Assembly: GCA_033675265.1 (NCBI GenBank)
Contig: JAUJYZ010000350.1
Coordinates: 124,001-188,000 of the forward strand
Direction: 5' to 3'
Length of the DNA stretch: 64,000 bases
Origin: Actinostola sp. cb2023
Taxonomy: Eukaryota; Cnidaria; Anthozoa; Actiniaria; Actinostolidae
Made by a program: the position numbers and the translations under genes. The notes under the pieces were generated by a model that made no database searches, was not told the origin of the DNA, and saw only the letters and a program-made list of their open reading frames with translations. Below are positions 11,730 to 30,181 of this stretch, piece by piece (the stretch's first letter is position 1; each line of letters opens with the position of its first letter).

Positions 11730-12242
11730 TACCTTATTCGTACTTAATTTCGCGAGGCTTTTTTTAAAAGTTCGCGATTTTCGCGTTTTTAAAAAAATCG
11801 CGAAATTAAAGTCGCGCGAAAAAAAAAGGCTCGCGGACTTTAAACACGCGAAATATAATACCCAGAGAAAAAAATACATATCAAAACCGTTTAATCAACA
11901 TGAACAATAAACGTTATTTAATTAATACGAAATTGGTTTTTAGAATGATTTATTCAACAATATAATACTACCATTTGTAACTGAGCAACCGTATAGCGTA
12001 AACTTTTTTGTTTGTTTTAGCTACAAGTTTATAACATCTAGATAGACTAGTCATCTTGTTCCTGTTTGTATAGAAATATTTGGTTTTTTTAGAAAAAATA
12101 ATTGTTGTTGACACCGCTTTCGCGAAATTTAATGCTCTTTTTCATTTTCTCTTATCGAAATCGCGAAAATAAAGCCTCGCGAAATACTGTCTTGACAAAA
12201 TCGCGAAATTAAGTACGCGCGAAATTAAGTACGAATAAGGTA
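11730..12242. mobile_element. CGCGA-rich inverted-repeat element
   Basis: The ends are TACCTTATTCGTACTTAATT and AATTAAGTACGAATAAGGTA, perfect 20-bp terminal inverted repeats continuing into TTCGCG and CGCGAA. The outer ~110 bp of each side is studded with TCGCGA/CGCGAAA motifs, more than a dozen in all, while the 200-bp core is ordinary AT-rich DNA. No coding capacity. Confidence 0.75.
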
Positions 12243-13087
12243 CTCGTTCTATTAGAGTAAAACAATAGAACCCAAACCATAGTATTGAACCAATTGGACT
12301 AGATCTTCTAAGAGCTGCGACCTTACCCAAAGTTTTGCCTTGTTTAATTTGGATCTGTCAATTATGAAACTCAAAAATTTATTGGTAGAGATATACAGTT
12401 ATTATGAAAACGTTTCGTAATTCTGAATTAACCAATAGAATTGACAATACCTGATTGACAGCCATACCATACCTTTGACTGCATGAATGAAGGCTTGGAT
12501 ACCATTAGTTTTATTTGTACAACTTATTTCTTCCAATATTTTTAAAATTTTATATGTCTTATGCGAGTATTAACTAGAGTACTAACTAGAATATCCAAGT
12601 TATCAGCTAACTTTACAAGTTATTAATGATTTCGTTGTGTTTATTGTTTAATCTAGCTAGGGCAGGTGCCTAGTTACCCTTCTAGTAAGGGAATGACCGA
12701 TTCACACCGCATACAAATCGATTTGAAGCCTGGATCGATAACCTATCGGTAAGGCCTCTAGACACTATCACTTTACACAGAATCATCGACTTGTACATAT
12801 TTATTAGTGTTTGCTGTTTTGAGTAATAAAATGGTTACATTTGTAATTTGTTGGAATACTTGGTATCACACGCCCACGTCCCCCCTCCCGGCCACGCCCC
12901 ACCACGCCCACATCTCCCCACCACGCCCACGTACCCCCCTCTTGTCGAGCATTGCAGCACATAAACAGGGAAATATATACGGCAATTTACACACAAACAG
13001 GGTGATAAGTTAGTCAGACATACGAAACAAAGCGAAACCACGGTTCCTGTGCGCCGTGTCCGGGTTTACCATTAAATCAGAGTGAAA

Positions 13088-13428
13088 ACAGGGTCAGAGT
13101 ACGTTACAGAGGACCCCACCCTATAACTCATTATGGTGAGTACTACATTATGATACAGGGTCAGGGTATGTTACAGAGGACCCCACCCTATAAATCATTA
13201 TGGTGAGTACTACATTATGATACAGGGTCAGGGTATGTTACAGAGGACCCCACCCTATAAATCATTATGGTGAGTACTACATTATGATACAGGGTCAGGG
13301 TATGTTACAGAGGACCCCACCCTATAAATCATTATGGTGAGTACTACATTATGATACAGGGTCAGGGTATGTTACAGAGGACCCCACCCTATAACTCATT
13401 ATGGTGAGTACTACATTATACTACATAT
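13088..13428. repeat. 67-bp tandem repeat, about five copies
   Basis: The unit runs TACTACATTATGATACAGGG, then TCAGGGTATGTTACAGAGGA and CCCCACCCTATAAATCATTA, then TGGTGAG. The inner copies are almost identical and the first is more diverged, as expected for a young minisatellite. Confidence 0.9.
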
Positions 13429-13902
13429 ATTAATTTTAATTTAATAAAAATGAAAGTGCTCTGGAATTCTCAATACTATAAATCCTATGTACAATCAGGG
13501 AGGTGTGATGGTACAATATACATGATTCTACTTGATGAAATCAGACCAATTGATCAAACGGACGGGTCCTCCCATCAAGCGGCAATCTATTGGTTGCTAA
13601 ATATTGACGAATATTCAATGTCATTAAAAACTGAGTAAACCTGTCATTCAATCAGAAACGACACCAAGTGCTCTTGCCATTCAGAGTTGATGTTCGAAAG
13701 GGGATGCCATTGCTGTTTAACTTAATTGTTGTTTGCCAAACTCACTTCAAACTTTCAAACAATGATTCCGAAACTTGTCGCCGTATTTAGCATCCACTAA
13801 AGCAGTCCCACAATGCCCCGCGAACATCAACTCTGAATACCTAATAGGTCAGGCGGTGAAGCCAGTCATCAGTCAGTCAAATTCTTGGTTGATTTTCATC
13901 GT

Positions 13903-20931
<7,029 letters not shown>

Positions 20932-22682
20932 TTGTTCATTTGTTTTCACCAAGGAATCCGATAAATTCTCGCTGCCGGGTTCTATACGGAAATACTAAAT
21001 AGACTGCGCTTTTTTGCGTTCCTTTACCTGAGGTTTCAAAAAAGTTTCATAAAGAAGTCAAATTCTCGCCAAGATCCTAATTCGCCCAGCAAATTTCAAT
21101 AACCAACCATAAGTAGTTTTGACTTATGATGTTACAGTATTAAAAACATCGCCAAACCAATTTGGTTGCGGGAATACTTTACCACTGGACCATGATGGCT
21201 TTTGATCCCTTTCCTCGGTCCAGCCTATCACAGCGCGATATGAGGGGAACCACCAATGATGCAAGTAACTCAATCAGGGTTTATCATGTAATAACTAATA
21301 GGACAAAAATATGCATCGATTATCATAGCTGGAAAGAGCTGGTTGAAATTAGTAAAAATGTGAAGTTTGGAAAAGATCGCTTCACAAATTGCAAAGATGT
21401 GAATTTTCAAAAATCGAAATTTTATATGAAAACCTTTGGAGATTTAGCCGGTAGGCAACCTCCAACAAAGGTTTTCATACAATATATTAAAATTTCGATT
21501 TTTGAAAATTCATATCTTCGCAATTTGTGAAGCGATCTTTTCCAAACTTCGCATTTTTACTAATTTCAACGAGCTCTTTCCAGCTATATAATCATTTTTT
21601 GTCCTATGAGTTTTGAAATTACATGATAAACTCTCATTCCTCTACTGATGTTCAGTGGAGGTTACTTGCATAGATGAGTTAAAAACAACAACAATGAAAG
21701 GAATGAGAGAAACGGAAATGAAAGGAAATAGGGACGAGAGGAGAAGGCGGGAATGAAACAAAAGAATGGGAAAGAAAGGGATGAGACAAGACTGATAAGC
21801 ATCGCAACTTCAGAAAGATAAGAAAAGCAAGTTCATATCTGTGCGAAGTCACGGTATGTGTTGGAAAAGATCTTTGTGAATGTGAGGTCCCCTGTCCTCA
21901 ACGGTTCAAATTAAATCACAAAACGAATCAAGAGTATAAAAAGTAAAGACTGGAAGGAAAAGAAATGTGAAAGGAATAAAAAGAAAGGAAAGAAAGGAGA
22001 AAAAAAGTAAATGTTTATACATCCGGGATCCTCGTCTTGGCACGTATTTGTGTCTAAATTTAGTCCTGACGAAGAAGCTGTTGAGGCGCCGACCTTGGTT
22101 CAGGTTCAGCGTGTGGAAAAGCGATCCTCTAAAAGCGGCCTAGTGTAACCTCAAATACGAATATCGGCACTTAAACATCGCTTGACTGTTGGATCTAAAC
22201 AACAACGCTCTACATAATACTCATGTATGTTTATAGGGCTTTGTTTTGATAGTCTACACACTTTCAGACAAGCCATATAAAAGGTAAGCTTTTTAATACT
22301 ACTACATCATGTACACGATTTTATTGTGTATACAAACTGCATTAGTATACTATCTCAAGGTATTAGCTGTTGTCGTTTTTCCTTTATACATACACTAGGG
22401 ACAAGTTGTATCGTATCTATAGTACCTAGGTGATATTAACTCACCCGTCAAGGTCAATTATTTTCGGACCGCGTTCTTGAACTTATTTTGATTTATCGTG
22501 GGCAACGTTCAAAGAGTTAGGATTGAAAACTTCCTAGGTAATGGATATATCCGCTCATAACTTATTGTAGTAATCTATTTTACTCTCTTTTTAGCGCAGC
22601 CAAGAGTGGGAGTTGAAATCGACAAAGTCCCGAAATCCATTTTGAAATTGACAACACAGTGAAGTGACAGGTCGTCCAGAAC
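20932..22682. other. Divergent intergenic region between Death-domain genes 2 and 3
   Basis: 1.75 kb separate the head-to-head starts. It contains a long foldback element (21258-21678) and a purine-rich GAAAGGAATGAGA-type stretch (21690-22010). No shared promoter motif can be asserted. Confidence 0.5.
21258..21678. mobile_element. Foldback element with ~190-bp arms
   Basis: The outer arms are GATGCAAGTAACTC and GGTTACTTGCAT. Inner pairs include GAAGTTTGGAAAAGATCGCT facing AGCGATCTTTTCCAAACTTC, and ATGAAAACCTTTG facing CAAAGGTTTTCAT. The 122-residue open frame across it is a by-product. Confidence 0.8.
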
Positions 22683-25600
22683 ATGGCGGCGGCGAATGTG
22701 TTGGATGTGCAAGACACTTGTGTTGATGAAAAACCTATGGATTTAGATGCAAACCAAGGAGAAGAAACCTTTTCTGATAGATCTATCGAATCGTTTATCG
22801 ACGAAGAATTTTCCAATCTTTTTGACAGTGAATCATCAGATGTCGAGGAATCACTATTCGAAGTCGAAGAGGACACAACATGCTCGAATTCTTCCAAGAT
22901 ATTAGCTCAACAACTACAGAAATTAAATGATTCACATTGTGTTGATTCTGGCGAACCTTCACGACAAACGGATGTCAGCTTGGAAAGGAATGAAGCAGGC
23001 GAGAGTTGTTCTATTGCAACGAAAGAGGAATTAAAAAGAGAGGCAACTCAAATGGTCCAACACTGCGAGAAATGTAGTCGGTTGCAGTCCAACAATTCTA
23101 GTTCACTTGACTCTGGTATTGGAGATGGACACAGAGATGAAGCGTTCACAGGTACAGATCATGACTTATAAGTTCATTTATACATAGCACGTATATGGCA
23201 ATTAGTTCACGCTCTACATCTACAAGTACAAGCTTATTTTCATCACGTATTTTCATCACCATGACTATCCAAACACAAACATTTATCAGTTTTATAACCA
23301 TACCGATATGCATGTACTGTAAAGTTTATCGTAGAGAAAATTAATTCTAGCGTTCTAAAACATGTACGTGTTCTGTTCTCTGTTATTGTTATTGATATTA
23401 TCATAAGTAATATACAGTTTAGAGCATGTTATGAATAATACATTGCAACGATTTGGTACTAACTTCCGGTTGTCAAGAAATTGCGGACAGATCTAGGGGT
23501 GGGGTGGGGAAGTTGAGGTTTTCAATGAAAAGTTATTGGAAGTGTGCCAGGAGTAACTGTACAGTAGTCCACCACTATGTCAAGCTCTCATAGCATAACT
23601 TTTTGTATAACAAGGCAAAATATAATAATATTATAGTAATGCACATATAGTGGTGGGGAATTCTCCTGGGGGAGGGGAGGGGGGGGAGGGGAGGGAGAGA
23701 GGGGGGGGGGGGGGGGGGGGGGGCTATTACTTGGATTCATTCATGATTAGTATAAGACTACTCTGTGAAGATTGATGGTCAGGTAAGCCATGATTTAAGG
23801 ATTCTTTCAATCAAAGTGGAACACGATCTTATTTTGTGTACATGTATATTTCATTCTAAATTTTAATTTTGTATTTTAATTTTTACAGTATATGTATATA
23901 TATAATTTTTTATTTTATTTTTGTAATTAGTTATAGTTATTGTAATGCGCACTTGATCATTTTATGAAAAGTGCGCAATATAAATTAATAAATTATTATT
24001 ATTATTATTATTATACAAACCCATTTCTATACTCATTGTACGGTTGTACTGAAAGCCCCAAAGGAGGTTGCCAAGGAATAACTAAGATAGACATGTAACT
24101 GCGTACAATATTGTACTGACCATTAAGGATGTTGCAGATGTCAGAGAAGTGGTGGTGACAGATGACCAGATCGTTGATATTCTTGAAGAAATTGGAAACA
24201 TTTGGAAAATCCTGGGTCCAATACTCAATATTAAGTCTGCAAAACTTAAAAACATTGACGCTGATTATCAACACAATGCCGATAAAGCCAGCTGTCTATT
24301 GACAGCATGGAAGGAGCAAGAAGGAAAGAGTGCAACTGTTGGGAATTTAGAATCGGCATTACTTCGCATTAAGAGAAAGGATATTGCTGACAAATTTTTA
24401 GGTAGGATGTGCTTCCATGATGTACATAAGGAAAGAATAGAGTCGTTTTCGTATGAGTGGGAAGTAGTTACGGTACGGTTCGTGCCGTGACCGTATCGCG
24501 CCATCATCGTGCAGTATCCAAGCATTCTGATTGGTTGAGAAATGATTTTGCACACTGTGATTGGTTGAATACAATGTATTCGATTCCATACCGTGACCGT
24601 AACTCCGTACCGTAGGTTTCCCACTCATACAAAAACGACTCTAATAGTGTAAAGAGATACATACCTTGGAACAATGATTTTGTGCACTGTGATTGGTTGA
24701 ATACAATGTCTTCGATTCCGTACCGTAACCGTAACTCCATACCGTAGGTTTCCCACTTATCATTGAGTGATATCGGGAGAGGACTAAGAAGTTCAAAAGA
24801 AAGTCACAAAGTGAATAGTTATATCACTGGCCTCATTGTCTCTATGGTTGAATTGCAACTGATAAAATATCTGTGCATGAAATAGAAGATGCAAATTAGA
24901 TTAATTTTATTCGTCATTTAGGGACTGTTCATTCATTAATTACGGGGAGGGGGGGGGGGGGGGGGGGGGGTCCCAGGGCCCCCCTGTAAAAATCTCAAAT
25001 TTTAGGGTCCCCCACTTCAAGTATCGATTTTATAAGTATTTTACAGATGGATCAAAAAAAATTTTATGACCTCCCCTTTTTTCTCTGCAAAAAAATTCAG
25101 GTCCCCCAATTTCTCAATACTCTTAGCAATAATTCATGGGACCATTCAGTGCCCTTTTAAGTGTATGTTATTGGAGTTGTTTACTTACAAGTCATTCTTC
25201 AATCCATTGTGTAGAAATTGTAGGGATATCAAGCTGTGGAGTTCAACCAATTCAAGTGATTGACAAACCACTGAATCTTAACATTAAAGTTGGACTTTCT
25301 ACAGAGTACACTGAGCCAGGCACCTCTGTGAGTAACATGTACAGCACAGTCATGGCATGGCACAGTCATGGCATGGCACAGTCATGGCATGGCACAGTCA
25401 TGGCATGGCACAGTCATGGCATGGCACAGTCATGGCATGGCACAGTCATGGCACGATACAGTCATGGCACGGTACAGTCATGGCACGGTACAGTCATGGC
25501 ACAGTCATGGCACGGTACAGTCATGGCACAGTACAGTCATGGCACAGTCATGGCATGGCACAGTCATGGCACGATACAGTCATGGCCCAGTCATGGCACA

Positions 25601-28600
25601 GTCATGGCATGGCACAGTCATGGCACGATACAGTCATGGCATGGTACAGTCATGGCATGGCACAGTGATGGCATGGTACGTACAGTTATGGCATGGCACA
25701 GTCATGGCACGATACAGTCATGGCACGGTACAGTCATTGGACAGTCATGGCACGGTACAGTCATGGCACAGTACAATCATGGCACAGTCATGGCATGGCA
25801 CAGTCATGGCATGGCACAGTCATGGCATGGCACAGTCATGGCATGGCACAGTCATGGCACGATACAGTCATGGCATGGTACAGTCATGGCATGGCACAGT
25901 CATGGCACGGTATACAGTCATGGCACGGTACAGTCATGGCACGGTACAGTCATGGCACGGTACAGTCATGGCATGTCACATCATGGCATGGCACAGTCAT
26001 GGCACGATACAGTCATGGCATGGTACAGTCATGGCATGGCACAGTCATGGCACGGTATACAGTCATGGCACGGTACAGTCATGGCACGGTACAGTCATGG
26101 CACGGCACAGTCATGGCATGGCACAGTCATGGCACAGTACAGTCATGGCACGGCACAGTCATGGCATGGTAGAGTCATGGCATGGCACAGTCATGGCACG
26201 GTACAGTCATGGCATGGTACAGTCATGGCATGAGTAAACAATTATTGATATTATCTAAACAGATCCTATTATGCGAGGATGCTACTGGTAAAAAGTATCT
26301 GGTAAAGGAAATCACTGATGGTCAACATGACTGGAATATTGAAAAAGTAAGCTAAATTATTAGTAATAATAGATTATTGCAGGTCTGCATGTGACGTCAT
26401 TGTGGCCATGTTGGTAAACCAAATAATGCGCCTTTGTACTTTAAATCTCCAGAGATTGATTGCAAACCAGTAATAATAACAATAATGATCTAATAATAAT
26501 AATAATAATATAGTCTTTAATTATCTTATAAAATAAATAACAGATGTTTTTATTATATAATTTTATAATAATATTATTCCTCATTCAACCATTCAACCAA
26601 GTATTTCCAATTCTTATCTTTCAAAAATTAACTGACTAATAGTATTTTATTACAGCATTATTGAGCTTGTTTAATAGTGAATGGCTATCAATAATGCATG
26701 ATTTTTCATTTTGTGTAGATAGTGGATGATGAACAAATCTTAGAACGAATGATAGTGGCAGCAAGAAACTCCAGAAAAACCAAAGAAGAAAGAAGACAAG
26801 ATAGCCTAAGACGTGTCTCTGCAGAATTGACACAACTAAGAGAGAGAATGAAGAAAGTACGACTTAAGAGTGAGGACAAAGATGAAACTGGCGAAGATAA
26901 AGATGTTACCAGACCTCAAAGTGATTACACCACTGCAAACATGAACAAAATAACACTAAATGAAGCACGGGAAATGCTTAAAATGTGTGTCGTTCAGAGC
27001 GAGAATTCCCAGATAATGTATAGAGTTCTAATTAAACTTATTGGAGAAGTGGGTCCACTGGAGGGGAATTCTAGATGTCTACGGCAACTGTCAGACTTCA
27101 CCAACGAGCTTCGAGATCAAGAGAGAAAGTTGTATCCAAAGCTTGTATTGTTAGATGCTTTAAAAGACAACTTGGATGACAACCAGGTAGCCATATTGGG
27201 GAGGTTGCAAAAATGGCAGCAGACTCAGAACAAACAGGTTGATGGAATTGAGAAGTTAATAACAAGTCTGCTGGAACAAGGGAACATACGTTGGCATAGA
27301 GTAAGTGAAGTCTGAATGTGTTCTGTGATGGAATGGATGACGATGACATCAGAAACAATAGCGCTAATTAGAAAATTCAATAACTTCTTGAAATGAGTTT
27401 GAGTGATAAACAATGACGTGAAATGCCAACATGTATGTTTGACGACGCAAAGAGAACGTCAGTAGAGTGCAAACCATATGTCTGTAAAATAGTACTAAAT
27501 AGTACTAAATAGTACTAAAAAGTGTTATCTCCATTGTTTTCTATTGTTTCATCAGTGCTATTTAGTACTAATTAGTTAGTACTGTTTCACGGACATATGG
27601 TTTGCACTCTATTTGTACGGATAGTTGTTTTCAGTTAACCGGACCACAAAAAGACGATGTCATTCATGAAAGGCAGTGCAAATTTAGTGAAAACACGGAA
27701 TATGAAGCAATCATGACAACAATAGACAACAAAACACTTTTTTCGAACTTTGTCGTCCTTGACGTCATCGTCCTGGTGCTTAAGGTCCCTAATAATGGTA
27801 GTAAAACAACAAGTATTTACTGTTTTTGATGTCAGTTTTTCTACATTTATAATTCTTTAGAAAACATCAAATAGACGATCAGAACCAATTTTCAACAAAA
27901 TCATCAGTGGCAACCTTGGAGGACGAAGGGTAAGAGAAAAGAGAATTGCAGTTTGTTCTTTGTGATTCCTCCATAATTAATTAATAGTCAGACCATCTCT
28001 GTGTGTTCTCTGTCAATCACGTATAAATGTATTTCATGGTTGTCACTGTCAGTGTAATCAGACTGTACCTATATACCTAACAAGTAATAATAACAATAAC
28101 TTTAAATTATTATTATTAGTAAAGGCTGGTCCTCACTAGCGACATAAGCACAAGCAACATACGCAGACTCAGACTCAGGACACCATTTATGCAATAGGTG
28201 TGACAAAGGACAAGCACCGTTAATAAGCAATGCATTACTGAATCTGCGTATGTTGCTTGTGCTTGTGCTTATGTCGCTAGTGAGGACCAAGCTTAATAGC
28301 CATAGTAGCATCAGATTGAATATTTGTAATCAGGCGCAGGCCCGTAGCCAGTATGAGGCAAGCCAAGGCAGTTGCCTCAGTAAAACTTCACAGATTTTAT
28401 TTACTTATTTTAACTGAATTGACAAAAAAGTCTCTGTATGCATGTTCCACTATAATATTTTCAGCTGCTCCCACAAAAGTGGAGTCGGGGTTGTAATACG
28501 TATTCCATATATGGTATGAGCGAATAGCGGCCCCTAACAAGCGAATAGAAGCACTTAACAAGCGAATGGTGACCCATTTTTTTATTTCCTAGGATTGGAC

Positions 28601-29396
28601 TTATAATTTTTTTTCATCCAATTATTAAAACTTCTTAACCTTTTAAAACTGTATATCAAATCTGAAACTCGAATCATCAAATTAATCACTTTATAGCCTG
28701 CCCCATCCCTAACCCTAACCCTCCGCTTTAACGCACTTGACCACGAGGGATTACGCTGCCAAACTCTGCATTTTTTCTAGCTTTTGAAAATATTTTGCAT
28801 TGCAAATACCTATTAGCCAAATTGGGGCCGCTATTCGCTTGTTAGGGGCCGCTATACGCTTGTTAGGGGACGCTATACGCTTGTTAGGGGACGCTATACG
28901 CTTGTTAGGGGATGCTATACGCTTGTTAGGGGACGCTATACGCTTGTTAGGGGACGCTATACGCTTGCACGCTTTTACCATATATGGAATACGTATTACA
29001 ACCCCATCTGCAAAAGTGCCTGAGAAGAGATTTTGGTCTGGCTACAGGCCTACTGGCATAACAATACCCTAAACATTTGCACAGCCGAACTGACGAAAGT
29101 TACAGTACATTGTACCTCAACCGAAACATCGTGCAGCTGTGACAAAGTACTTTAACAGCAACATTATTATATATTATCTTAGCCATAGTGTGTTCAGATG
29201 TCCTGCTGTATATGCAACCCTGTTATTTCCCAATAAAGAATAATATTCTTAAGTTTACTTTATGTTTTAGCGTGCAAAGACAGATTCTTGTGAAAGTAAA
29301 AAGCAATTCCTCAGCAGCTTACAGGATGAAAGAAATGAAGAACGCAAGAAGCAGATTTCTTCTCCACTTTGTGCAAGGCAAATGCAAAAAATGTGA
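22683..29396 (+). CDS. Death-domain protein, paralogue 3 (7 exons, 568 aa)
   Basis: Exons: 22683-23151, 24138-24401, 25215-25327, 26263-26346, 26719-27300, 27861-27929 and 29271-29396. All junctions are GT-AG with consistent phases to a TGA. The start ATG sits in AACATGGCG. Residues 1-156 are acidic and Ser-rich (IESFIDEEFSNLFDSESSD) and end with SSLDSGIGDGH. Residues 157-244 form a Death domain (IGNIWKILGPILNI, LKNIDADYQHN, LLTAWKEQEGKSATV, DIADKFLG). Residues 283-310 carry ILLCEDATGKKYLVKEI in a separate phase-0 exon. Residues 311-350 are a coiled coil (RRVSAELTQLRERMKK), followed by a helical bundle-like region to ~504 and a basic tail. The intron after residue 282 is almost wholly a 16-bp minisatellite. 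The architecture matches the paralogues at 4.7 and 13.9 kb. A role in homotypic Death-domain signalling is inferred; no known family name fits. Confidence 0.87.
23152..24137. other. Intron 1 of Death-domain gene 3
   Basis: It holds a G-rich tract (23660-23723, with a run of more than 20 G) and, at 23930-24014, a GTGCGCAATATAAATTAAT-(TTA)n tail typical of the 3' end of a non-LTR retroelement. No exon seen. Confidence 0.6.
23930..24014 (+). mobile_element. 3' tail of a non-LTR-type retroelement
   Basis: TGCGCACTTGATCATTTTAT, then GAAAAGTGCGCAATATAAAT, ending in (ATT)n. A short GTGCGC/GCGCAC stem next to a triplet tail is common at the 3' ends of animal LINE/SINE copies. It is truncated. Confidence 0.5.
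24438..24643. mobile_element. MITE family A, copy 3
   Basis: TAGAGTCGTTTTCGTATGAG at the left; CTCATACAAAAACGACTCTA at the right. It starts 36 bp after the donor of the Death-domain exon at 24401. A partial second copy of its right half follows at 24677-24759. Confidence 0.88.
24677..24759. mobile_element. Partial MITE family A copy (tandem half)
   Basis: GCACTGTGATTGGTTGAATA through CCGTAGGTTTCCCACTTATC repeats the right half of the preceding element. Confidence 0.7.
25335..26232. repeat. 16-bp minisatellite filling an intron (about 57 units)
   Basis: Units CAGTCATGGCATGGCA, CAGTCATGGCACGGTA and CAGTCATGGCACGATA alternate. The array starts eight bases after the donor at 25328 and ends about 30 bases before the acceptor at 26262, so the 935-bp intron is nearly all repeat. 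The unit has no stop in any plus frame, so long Met-Ala-Trp-His-Ser-type open frames appear in all three; these are not coding. Confidence 0.97.
27463..27611. mobile_element. MITE with 18-bp perfect ends
   Basis: TAGAGTGCAAACCATATG and CATATGGTTTGCACTCTA bound the element. The interior has TAGTACTAAA repeats (left) and TTTAGTACTA (right). It lies in an intron of Death-domain gene 3. A diverged partial relative may exist at 33290-33345. Confidence 0.85.
28122..28295. mobile_element. MITE family B, complete copy
   Basis: GGTCCTCACTAGCGACATAA (left) and TTATGTCGCTAGTGAGGACC (right) are perfectly complementary. GCACAAGCAACATACGCAGA pairs further inside. A truncated relative ends the window (63941-64000). 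Confidence 0.88.
28487..29005. mobile_element. Inverted-repeat element carrying an internal 21-bp minisatellite
   Basis: GTTGTAATACGTATTCCATA (left) and TATGGAATACGTATTACAAC (right) are the termini. Inside, GCTATACGCTTGTTAGGGGAC is repeated about seven times, and inverted relatives (CCCCTAACAAGCGAATAG) lie near the left end. The stretch lies in the last intron of Death-domain gene 3. Confidence 0.85.
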
Positions 29397-29454
29397 TATT
29401 ATAATGTTTAATAGTTACCATAAGAAGCAGTAGGGCCTAGTGATAATGGGGCTA

Positions 29455-29590
29455 TAAAGAGTGTGCATGATCACATGCCCGCAGCCATGACAGGGGACAG
29501 GAACAATATAATCATTTTACATGAGAATTAGGTATTCATTTATCCTGCCCCTTGTCATGGCTGACGGCATGTGATCATGCAAACCCGCTA
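29455..29590. mobile_element. MITE hairpin
   Basis: GCATGATCACATGCC and GGCATGTGATCATGC at the ends, with CAGCCATGACA facing TGTCATGGCTG. Confidence 0.75.
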
Positions 29591-29720
29591 TTAAGTAATA
29601 ATCGTGAAAGGCTAATAAATGAAGGAAATTCACAAGGTAGTATTTGGCATGGTAAAGTGTAGGGTTACTTAGAATTACATATCCAACAAAGGTACATTTA
29701 AATAAGTCTCTCAGAATAAT

Positions 29721-29862
29721 TGAAGGGGACGTCCCTGCAAGAACGGAGTAAGTGACTTCTGATCAAATCCCAAATTCTCCTTTGAAATTCAAAGAATCTT
29801 GAGGAGAATTTAGATTTTGATCAGAGATCACTTACATTGTTCTTGCAGGGAGCCCTTTAATT
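29721..29862. mobile_element. MITE hairpin
   Basis: CCCTGCAAGAACGGAGTAAG (left) faces CTTACATTGTTCTTGCAGGG (right), with GAATTTAGATTTTGATCAGA completing the inner arm. Confidence 0.75.
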
Positions 29863-29898
29863 GCTTATCAGTAGGCAGTGTCTTCTATTGAACATGTC

Positions 29899-30038
29899 CC
29901 TGTTGCACGAAAGTTGGTTAGCGCTATCCACTGGATAAGTCTTATCCAACGAATAAAACTGATGCAGTTATCCAATAAATTTTATCTGTTGGATAGGACT
30001 TATCAGGTAGATAGCACTATTCACCTTTCGTGCAACCG
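29899..30038. mobile_element. MITE with TTGCACGAAA ends
   Basis: GTTGCACGAAAGTTGGTTAG at the left and CTTTCGTGCAAC at the right; the inner arms TGGATAAGTCTTATCCAAC and GTTGGATAGGACTTATC pair. Short elements with TTGCACGAAA ends are common in animal genomes. Confidence 0.75.
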
Positions 30039-30041
30039 GGT

Positions 30042-30110
30042 CCAGAACAATGGCCAGAACGATGGCCAGAACGATGGCCAGAACGATGGCCAGAACGATG
30101 GCCAGAACTA
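30042..30110. repeat. 12-bp tandem repeat
   Basis: CAGAACGATGGC repeated about five times, directly after the preceding MITE. Confidence 0.92.
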
Positions 30111-30181
30111 CAAAACAAATGCAAAAACTGCGTGCATCATTAAATGTGAAAATATTTTCTTCAAAAGTTAACAGTTAGAAA

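Larger units (their letters stand above)
10657..13902. other. Intergenic, repeat-rich
   Basis: Between the convergent ends of Death-domain genes 1 and 2 I see no exon. It holds a MITE of family A (10798-10945), a hairpin (11024-11144), a CGCGA-rich inverted-repeat element (11730-12242), a C-rich CCACGCCCAC tract (12870-12945), a 67-bp tandem array (13088-13428) and an inverted pair around CAGAGTTGATGTTCG (arms near 13681 and 13822). Confidence 0.6.

Noticed and set aside
21162..21530. 122-codon plus-strand frame
   Set aside because: Spans the arms and tip of a foldback element, with no splice sites or recognisable domain.
23660..23723. G-quadruplex regulatory element
   Set aside because: A G-run of more than 20 bases in an intron is likely a homopolymer of uncertain length; no further evidence for function.
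25136..26233. 365-codon open frame rich in Met-Ala-Trp-His-Ser-His-Gly
   Set aside because: Translation of a 16-bp minisatellite that has no stop in any plus frame; it lies in an intron with clear GT-AG ends. Only 25215-25327 is coding.
28704..28722. CCCTAACCCTAACCCT telomere-like sequence
   Set aside because: Only about two and a half hexamers within a MITE; no sign of a chromosome end or interstitial telomere block.
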